DNA from: Spirochaetaceae bacterium UBA4077 | Lineage (GTDB): Bacteria; Spirochaetota; Spirochaetia; Treponematales; Rectinemataceae | NCBI GenBank assembly: GCA_002383375.1 | Contig: DFYR01000073.1 | Coordinates: 13,129 to 22,868 of the forward strand | Length of the DNA stretch: 9,740 nucleotides | Direction of reading: 5' to 3' | Part shown: piece by piece, positions 5,161 to 9,740 of the stretch | Numbering within the stretch: position 1 is the first letter of the stretch | Layout of the letters: each line of letters begins with the position of its first letter | The notes under the pieces: model-generated | The model's database searches: none | What the model was told of the DNA's origin: nothing | Seen by the model: only the letters and a program-made list of their open reading frames with translations | Position numbers and translations under genes: made by a program

Positions 5161-6465
5161 TTACTGCTTCAGTTCCAGCGTCTCCAGGGAAAAAAGCGCC
5201 GCAGTCTTCTGGGCGAGCAGTTCTGCCTGCCTGATCCTGTAGATTTCTTCCACCGCGAATTGCAGCTTCGTGACCACATTCTTCTTGGTAATAGGATAGA
5301 TATAGAAAGTATCATCCAGGGTGGATAAGTCGATACAGTCTCCCTTTCCTTTATAATCGTACTCGATGTGAAGGCTGTAGAGAGAAAGGGGCTTCTTTTC
5401 CAGACGGTAGCTCTCGCCTTCGGTTTCGCGTTCCAGCACAAAGCCGTCCATGGAGTGGATGAGGGTGGCTTCGCCCAGGCGTATGTAGCCCTTGGCGTTA
5501 GGCAGGGAATCGACGATCACCTGATCTTGGAAAACGTACTTCCCAGCTTCGATTTCTTTTCGCACCTGAGTCCGCTGCCACTCGAACCAGTCGGGAATGT
5601 GGGAAAATTCAGTATTGCCAACCACTGCCGAAAGTTCACCCAACTCGCTCATTTTCCAGTGTTTATGGCAGCTCTCGCACCAGAGTTCGTCCTTGTCTGA
5701 GTTCATCATGGATTCGACATGGCAATGGGGGCATTGGTAGAGGATTCGATGAAGGCCTTTAGCACGGTCTGGAAAGTCGATGACAATGTTGTTCTCTTTT
5801 TGCCAACGGTACTCGTCGTACCTGAAGGTCTCGTTTACCAGCCTGTTGATTTCGGCCACGCTGATCTTTTCTATTTGCTCCGGAGTGAGGAGCTTGGTCA
5901 TGGTGACTTCAAGGGGACAGTCGCGCTTGTCCAGGTTCCACTGGGGCTGGGAAAGATAGTTGCCGTGCTGGATAAAGCTGACAACTGGAACCTTTAACAT
6001 TTTAATCAGCTTGCCTAGGGATTCGGGAAGCACGGAATTCGTTCCGCAATAGGAATAGCGGGCTTCGGGATACAGGGCGAGGGCGGCTTTATTCGTCTCC
6101 AGCGAGTAGCGTATATGGCGCAAGAGCAGAATGTCGTCGGTGAATTTGCGCTTGCAGATGCAACCCACCTGGCGCAAGAGCCACTCGTTGATAAGAAAAC
6201 CGTCTATTGCCACCACGTAGTTGGCGCCGAATGGGAAGAGGGCTCGGGTCGCCACCTTGAAATCCACGAAGGCCATGTGGTTGGAAAGGAAGAGGAAGGG
6301 GGGCTTTAAACCCTCCATACCGATCTTGTTGATTTTCAGATTCCGCTTTTTCGTCTCCGGAAAACTCAAAAGCCATGCCAGGCAGGTCCAAAAGAGGCGC
6401 TGGCGCAAGGGCTTGCGTACCATATCGAATTTTTGGATTTCTTTCACTTTTTCCCCTTTCGGCAT
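5161..6465 (-). CDS. PlsC-like acyltransferase with zinc ribbon and C-terminal extension
   Basis: This is a 434-residue protein. Residues 50-200 form a glycerolipid acyltransferase domain. The catalytic HxxxxD motif is NHMAFVD (H63, D68) and the third motif is LYPEAR (131-136), with PEA in place of the usual PEG. Such enzymes acylate lysophosphatidic acid or related lipids at the inner membrane face; a hydrophobic stretch at about 24-34 may help membrane binding. A CxxC...CxxC zinc ribbon follows (C245, C248, C263, C266), then an uncharacterised region to the C-terminus. Typical PlsC is about 240 residues, so this is an extended relative. The acceptor is unknown. The start is ambiguous: ATG 6463-6465 has no ribosome site and would have a leader of only about 12 nt, whereas GTG 6445-6447 is preceded by AAAGGGG at 5-nt spacing and fits the promoter better. 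It is divergent from the M48 protease gene. Confidence 0.85.
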   Translation of the reverse strand: MPKGEKVKEIQKFDMVRKPLRQRLFWTCLAWLLSFPETKKRNLKINKIGMEGLKPPFLFLSNHMAFVDFKVATRALFPFGANYVVAIDGFLINEWLLRQVGCICKRKFTDDILLLRHIRYSLETNKAALALYPEARYSYCGTNSVLPESLGKLIKMLKVPVVSFIQHGNYLSQPQWNLDKRDCPLEVTMTKLLTPEQIEKISVAEINRLVNETFRYDEYRWQKENNIVIDFPDRAKGLHRILYQCPHCHVESMMNSDKDELWCESCHKHWKMSELGELSAVVGNTEFSHIPDWFEWQRTQVRKEIEAGKYVFQDQVIVDSLPNAKGYIRLGEATLIHSMDGFVLERETEGESYRLEKKPLSLYSLHIEYDYKGKGDCIDLSTLDDTFYIYPITKKNVVTKLQFAVEEIYRIRQAELLAQKTAALFSLETLELKQ

Positions 6466-6484
6466 GGAATAGGCTACCCTAGCG

Positions 6485-6513
6485 ATTGTCGTGCGCGATC
6501 CGGGCTATGTCAA
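6485..6513 (-). promoter_or_regulatory. Sigma-70-type promoter for the acyltransferase gene
   Basis: On the minus strand, a perfect TTGACA (6508-6513) is followed after 17 bp by GACAAT (6485-6490, 4/6). Transcription would begin near 6478, 31 nt before the GTG start option and only 13 nt before the ATG option. Confidence 0.6.
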
Positions 6514-6536
6514 GAAAAAGTATACCTCGATGCTTG

Positions 6537-6564
6537 TTGACAAGCCAGGGCCTGGGCTTATCAT
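6537..6564 (+). promoter_or_regulatory. Sigma-70-type promoter for the M48 protease gene
   Basis: A perfect TTGACA (6537-6542) and TATCAT (6559-6564, 5/6) are 16 bp apart. The start would be near 6571, at the edge of the GGGAGG ribosome site (6571-6576), so the leader would be very short. The -35 box is 23 bp from the oppositely directed -35 box of the acyltransferase promoter. Confidence 0.55.
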
Positions 6565-6585
6565 TGGGTCGGGAGGGCAGAGCCC

Positions 6586-7584
6586 ATGCTGAACGCAAAA
6601 ACCAAGAAATTGTACGCCATCGATCCTAAGTCCTGGGAACATCCTGCGGATAAGGCTGCCTTGAGCGTCGTCCAGCAACTCAAGGGGCTGGATGAGCTAG
6701 CCAAGAAACTCATATCGGCGGCTACCGAGCGGGGCTTGCGACTGGAAGTGCTGGCTTCCAACGTCAAGGTGAGCCGGAATCAGTTTCCCCGGCTCAATAC
6801 ACTGATGGACGATATCGTTGAAACCTTCGACTGGGAATACCGGCCGGAACTCTATGTCTGCCAGAATCCGATGTTCAACGCCGGCGCCCTGGGCGTCGAA
6901 AAGCCTTTTATCACCATCAATTCATCCCTGCTGCGCCATTTCGACGAAAATGAAATAAAAGCAATTCTCGCCCACGAGATGGGGCACATAATGAGCGGCC
7001 ACAGTCTCTACAAGACTCTCATCTGGTATCTGTCCAACATTTCCTTAAGCTTCATTCCGATGGGAGAGCTTATAAAAAGCGCGGTCTGGGCAGCTCTTAT
7101 GGAGTGGAACCGAAAAAGCGAGCTGTCCTGCGACAGGGCAGAGCTTTTGGCTGTGCAGGACGAAACGCCTTCCTACAATATTCTGATGAAAATGGCGGGT
7201 GCCGAGGACCTTTCCCAGGTCAATCTTAATGATTTCTTCGCCCAAGCCCAGGAGTACGAATCCCAGAAGACGGTGCTTGATTCGGTGCACAAGATTTTCG
7301 GGCAGATGAAGCTCTCCCACCCCTACCCGGTGGTGCGGCTAGGCGAGCTCAAGACCTGGGCTTCATCGGGAGCCTACCGGTCCATACTGGAGGGCGATTA
7401 CCTCCGCAGGGGCATGGAAGGGGAAGAACCACAGGAGAACATGAAGCAGGGCTATCAGTATTACAGTGAGGAATTCAAGAAAAGTGACGATCCAATAGTC
7501 AAAGCTATAAACAGCATGGGCGAGGGCATTGAAAAGGTCGCAGGTAATCTAGAGGAGAAGATACGGGAGATCTTTAAACTCTAG
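6586..7584 (+). CDS. M48 family (HtpX-like) zinc metalloprotease
   Basis: This 332-residue protein carries the M48 peptidase signature: AHEMGHIMSGH (129-139) with HExxH at 130-134, and the third zinc ligand E179 in RKSELSCDRAELL (176-188), the ExxxDRA motif. Upstream, NPMFNAGALGVEKPFITINSSLLRHFDENEIKAILAHE (94-131) is the usual lead-in to the active site. A moderately hydrophobic stretch (144-171) lies between the two motifs, where HtpX has membrane segments. There is no signal peptide and no clear N-terminal membrane helix pair, so it may be a peripheral or cytoplasmic M48 enzyme rather than true HtpX. The C-terminus (300-332) is charged and helical. GGGAGG (6571-6576) lies 9 nt before the ATG. 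The substrate is unknown; M48 enzymes commonly degrade damaged proteins. The stop lies 9 bp from the end of the convergent rhodanese gene. Confidence 0.92.
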   Translation: MLNAKTKKLYAIDPKSWEHPADKAALSVVQQLKGLDELAKKLISAATERGLRLEVLASNVKVSRNQFPRLNTLMDDIVETFDWEYRPELYVCQNPMFNAGALGVEKPFITINSSLLRHFDENEIKAILAHEMGHIMSGHSLYKTLIWYLSNISLSFIPMGELIKSAVWAALMEWNRKSELSCDRAELLAVQDETPSYNILMKMAGAEDLSQVNLNDFFAQAQEYESQKTVLDSVHKIFGQMKLSHPYPVVRLGELKTWASSGAYRSILEGDYLRRGMEGEEPQENMKQGYQYYSEEFKKSDDPIVKAINSMGEGIEKVAGNLEEKIREIFKL

Positions 7585-7593
7585 CTAATATTG

Positions 7594-8022
7594 TCAGGGC
7601 GCCGGAGGCGGGCCTTTCTGGATTCCATACGGCCAAACAGAAATTGCACCCAGGTCGAATACCTTTTTATATCCCAGGGATGTCAGGCTTTGGGCGGCGA
7701 TTTCACTGCGTCTACCCGAACGACAATATACGATCACAGTTCTATTTTTATCGCCTCCGATGGCTTTAGCAACGCTGGCAGCGTTTATCTGGTCGTAGGG
7801 AAGCAGCAATGCTCCGCCAATATGGCCTTCCTTGTACTCTTCCAGGGTTCGCACGTCGATGATGACAAGATCTGACTTGGTGTCCAGCATCTCCTTGAGC
7901 ATCTTGGGCGCTATGCGCGAAACCTGCGCCTGGGCGGAAAAGGCCAGGACCATCGTTCCGAGTAGACTCAGCAAAATACGTCTAGTTAGGCTATGCATTC
8001 TGGTATCCGTTTCCTTGTCCAT
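7594..8022 (-). CDS. Exported single-domain rhodanese
   Basis: This 142-residue protein has an N-terminal signal peptide (about residues 9-32: MHSLTRRILLSLLGTMVLAF, then SAQAQ) followed by one rhodanese domain. DVRTLEEYKEGHIGGALLLPY (56-76) is the typical first half, and VIVYCRSGRRSEIAAQSL (96-113) holds the active-site loop CRSGRR, with C100 as the residue that carries a persulfide. Such domains transfer sulfur to thiol or cyanide acceptors, or act in redox or binding roles. It should act in the periplasm. It ends in a Pro-rich tail (GPPPAP). Starts at ATG 8020-8022 and ATG 7996-7998 (MHSLTRR) are both possible and neither has a strong ribosome site; the second gives a neater signal peptide. 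The gene is divergent from the DUF523-DUF1722 gene. Confidence 0.9.
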   Translation of the reverse strand: MDKETDTRMHSLTRRILLSLLGTMVLAFSAQAQVSRIAPKMLKEMLDTKSDLVIIDVRTLEEYKEGHIGGALLLPYDQINAASVAKAIGGDKNRTVIVYCRSGRRSEIAAQSLTSLGYKKVFDLGAISVWPYGIQKGPPPAP

Positions 8023-8088
8023 AAGGTCGCTCTTTCTGCAGCTGGTTTAGTGGCCGGCCTCAGGAAGTAGTAAATATTATGTTTAACT

Positions 8089-8117
8089 AATATAATAAGC
8101 ATATAGTTCACAGACAA
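8089..8117 (-). promoter_or_regulatory. Promoter candidate for the rhodanese gene
   Basis: On the minus strand, TTGTCT (8112-8117, 4/6) and TATATT (8089-8094, 5/6) are 17 bp apart. The leader would be about 60 nt. It lies in a very AT-rich stretch (8070-8108) with several TAT/ATA inverted repeats. Confidence 0.5.
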
Positions 8118-8119
8118 GG

Positions 8120-8125
8120 TATAAT
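8120..8125 (+). promoter_or_regulatory. -10 box candidate for the DUF523-DUF1722 gene
   Basis: A perfect TATAAT lies 46 bp before the ATG at 8171, but no recognisable -35 box lies 16 to 18 bp upstream, so an activator may be needed. It begins 3 bp beyond the -35 box of the rhodanese promoter, so the two promoters would nearly overlap. A CCCGG/CCGGG inverted repeat (8140-8151) follows in the leader. Confidence 0.4.
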
Positions 8126-8170
8126 CTCTCACTTGTTTCCCCGGTTCCGGGACATTACTATGATGTATCT

Positions 8171-9133
8171 ATGGAAAAAACAAAGCTGGGAGTGAGCGCT
8201 TGCCTTCTCGGACAGGAAGTGCGCTACGACGGAGGACACAAGCACGATCGCTATATCACCGATACACTTGGGTCTTTTTTCGATTTTGTGCCTGTCTGCC
8301 CCGAAGTCGAATGCGGGCTGCCCATTCCCAGGGAAGCCATGCGGTTAGTAGGCGATCCGGCTGCTCCGCGGCTGCTTACCAATAAGACTGGAATAGACCT
8401 TACCCAGCGGATGCTCAACTATGCCCAGGGCAGGGTTGAAGCCTTGGCCGAGGATGGGCTTTGCGGTTTTATTTTTAAAAAGGATTCGCCTAGCTCTGGT
8501 CTCCATAGAGTCAAGGTCTACGGCGAAAATGGGATTCCGGGAAAGACTGGCAGGGGGCTTTTTGCCGCAGCCTTTGTGGCACAGTTTCCCCTTGTCCCGG
8601 TGGAAGATGAAGGAAGGTTGAACGATCCCGAGCTCAGGGAGAACTTCATAGAGCGGGTATTCGCCTATAATCGCTTAAAAGCCTTGCTCGCCGGCTATGG
8701 AAGCGACCGAACCAGAGGATTGGGCGCCCTGGTGGAGTTCCATACCGCTCATAAGCTACAGCTCATGGCCCATTCGGTGCCCCTGTACCGGGAACTGGGC
8801 GCCCTGGTAACCCAGTCCAAGGGCAAGGATCTCGCGATATTGCTAAAAGACTATAAAGGGCTTTTTATGAAAGCTCTTTCCATGCTGGCGACAGTCAAGA
8901 AAAACTGCAACGTCCTTGCGCACAGCATGGGTTATTTTAAAAAGGACCTGAGCGCCGACGAAAAGGCCGAGCTACTGGAGATCATCGATCAGTATAGAAA
9001 CGGCTTTGTACCGCTGATTGTCCCTATTACCATTATCCGGCATTATGTGCGCAAGTATGGCGAATCATATCTGGAAGGCCAGATTTACTTTAAGCCCCAT
9101 CCGGCGGAGCTCATGCTTAGAAACCACGTATAA
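8171..9133 (+). CDS. DUF523-DUF1722 (TudS/YbgA-type) fusion protein
   Basis: This 320-residue protein joins two domains. The N-terminal DUF523 (about 1-150) contains SACLLGQEVRYDGGHK (9-24) and PVCPEVECGLPIPREAMRLVG (41-61). This family includes the 2-thiouracil desulfurase TudS, which holds a [4Fe-4S] cluster on three Cys. The C-terminal DUF1722, as in E. coli YbgA (about 170-320), contains LVEFHTAHKLQLMAHS (187-202), LATVKKNCNVLAHSMGYFKK (238-257) and IDQYRNGFVPLIVPITIIRHY (270-290). Fused forms of about 320 residues are the common arrangement. C11 and C43 are kept, but the usual SPSCG reads SPSSG (106-110), so the third expected ligand is Ser109; C48 and C98 might substitute. There is no ribosome site before the ATG. 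The start fits the family, and the reading LGVSACLLG leaves no better choice. The gene is divergent from the exported rhodanese and 20 bp before the next gene, probably its operon partner. A thio-compound desulfurase is the best guess for its role. Confidence 0.9.
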   Translation: MEKTKLGVSACLLGQEVRYDGGHKHDRYITDTLGSFFDFVPVCPEVECGLPIPREAMRLVGDPAAPRLLTNKTGIDLTQRMLNYAQGRVEALAEDGLCGFIFKKDSPSSGLHRVKVYGENGIPGKTGRGLFAAAFVAQFPLVPVEDEGRLNDPELRENFIERVFAYNRLKALLAGYGSDRTRGLGALVEFHTAHKLQLMAHSVPLYRELGALVTQSKGKDLAILLKDYKGLFMKALSMLATVKKNCNVLAHSMGYFKKDLSADEKAELLEIIDQYRNGFVPLIVPITIIRHYVRKYGESYLEGQIYFKPHPAELMLRNHV

Positions 9134-9142
9134 TCACAGTTT

Positions 9143-9147
9143 GGAGG
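9143..9147 (+). promoter_or_regulatory. Ribosome binding site that sets the start of the last gene
   Basis: GGAGG lies 6 nt before the ATG at 9154-9156 but only 3 nt before the ATG at 9151-9153. The second ATG is therefore the likelier start. The two ATGs are in frame and differ by one Met. Confidence 0.7.
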
Positions 9148-9153
9148 TGGATG

Positions 9154-9740
9154 ATGAAAGAGCTGCAAAATAGGCTGCACATACCGACCGGGCGTCTGGA
9201 CGCGCTGAACGGATTGCTCATCGATCCTGAAGCGCCGGTGATCCAGGAATTCCTGTCCATTGTCTCGGCCTACGGAACTCCCGAGGAGATAAACGCCAAG
9301 GCGGCGGCGGCCAGAAAATCCGAAGCCTTGCTGAAAAAGGTCGAAGCTAAAAACAAGGACTACCTGGCCGATCTTGAGTGGCTCATGAGCATGCGTGAGA
9401 AGGGCGCCTTCGTGGGCTTGGAGGAGTACAGGCGGAATTTGCTGGGCTCGGCCGCCGCCGCCGTTGATCATTCCAAAGCGGTTACCCTGGAAGTGTCGGC
9501 GCTGCAGTATTTCCCCTGGATAAAGCCCATGTGCGAGCGGGCGATCCGAGAACGCAACCTGGTTCCGGGCCGTTTTATCGCGGTGCGCAAGATGAAGGAA
9601 TCCGAGGCCGACGGCGATCTGCCGGCCATTCTGGCTGCGGTGGATATCATGGGTTCCTCCTTCGTGGAAACCCTGGATACCAAGGGCACCGACGGCTCCA
9701 ACCCCCACCTGGGCGGCCCAGCTACTATTACCGGCTATTT
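9154..9740 (+). CDS. Unrecognised protein, 5' part only
   Basis: An open frame of 195 full codons runs off the right edge without a stop, and I do not recognise its family with confidence. It begins MKELQNRLHIPTGRLDALNG, then a mostly helical, Lys/Ala-rich region (about 45-100, including NAKAAAARKSEALLKKVEAK). Next comes a segment that looks more globular: VTLEVSALQYFPWIKPMC (110-127), LVPGRFIAVRKMKESEADGD (136-155) and a Gly-rich run, TLDTKGTDGSNPHLGGPATI (173-192), which looks like a conserved loop or binding site. There is no signal peptide, so it is probably cytoplasmic. It lies 20 bp after the DUF523-DUF1722 gene with a good ribosome site, so the two are likely co-transcribed. Codon use (many GCC, CTG, GGC and GTG) matches the neighbours and supports true coding. 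Confidence 0.85.
   Translation, partial: MKELQNRLHIPTGRLDALNGLLIDPEAPVIQEFLSIVSAYGTPEEINAKAAAARKSEALLKKVEAKNKDYLADLEWLMSMREKGAFVGLEEYRRNLLGSAAAAVDHSKAVTLEVSALQYFPWIKPMCERAIRERNLVPGRFIAVRKMKESEADGDLPAILAAVDIMGSSFVETLDTKGTDGSNPHLGGPATITGY

Noticed and set aside
5368..6472. Plus-strand open frames opposite the acyltransferase gene
   Set aside because: They are antisense shadows of a gene with clear catalytic and zinc-binding motifs and show no domain or ribosome site of their own.
9085..9708. Minus-strand open frame of 207 codons at the right end
   Set aside because: It is antisense to the plus-strand frame at 9154-9740, which has a strong ribosome site and operon spacing. The minus-strand product is rich in His, Gly and Gln without family resemblance.

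Overview
The window looks like chromosomal DNA of a spirochaete, probably from the Treponema lineage. This is an inference from gene content: an ApbE-type flavin transferase built as a lipoprotein with a loose lipobox (compare the Treponema pallidum Ftp protein), an exported TPR protein resembling the TAtT family described from T. pallidum, and a single-RRM RNA-binding protein. No rRNA, tRNA, insertion sequence, prophage, CRISPR array or replication origin was seen. Gene order and codon use look uniform and chromosomal. Most genes have a purine-rich ribosome binding site and several have good sigma-70-type promoters.

Layout: (1) 18-287 (-) is an RRM protein whose leader holds three hairpins and a 12-bp palindrome. 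(2) 587-1519 (+) is a ketopantoate reductase-family enzyme, ending at a hairpin shared with the convergent neighbour. (3) 1632-4380 (-) encodes three exported proteins: a secreted nitroreductase-like protein and an ApbE lipoprotein 25 bp apart, then a TAtT-like TPR protein with its own probable promoter. This block starts just left of a very strong bidirectional terminator (4449-4484). (4) 4555-4809 (-) is an open coding-like stretch with no good start, probably the 3' remnant of a lost gene. (5) 4891-5103 (+) is a 70-residue DUF2934-type protein behind a perfect TATAAT. (6) 5161-6465 (-) is a PlsC-like acyltransferase with a zinc ribbon and an extra C-terminal region. It is transcribed divergently from (7) 6586-7584 (+), an M48 (HtpX-like) zinc metalloprotease. 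(8) 7594-8022 (-) is an exported single-domain rhodanese, divergent from (9) 8171-9133 (+), a DUF523-DUF1722 (TudS/YbgA-type) protein, which is followed closely by (10) an unrecognised gene that runs off the right edge.

How the genes may work together: the clearest functional unit is the exported flavin pair, a secreted nitroreductase-fold protein with a membrane-anchored FMN transferase. The acyltransferase and M48 protease share a divergent promoter region and both fit envelope lipid and membrane-protein upkeep. The rhodanese and the DUF523 protein both suggest sulfur chemistry and share a promoter region. No complete undescribed system could be demonstrated. The best candidates for follow-up are the flavin pair, the structured RRM leader, the Cys-to-Ser change in the DUF523 domain, and the unrecognised gene at the right end.
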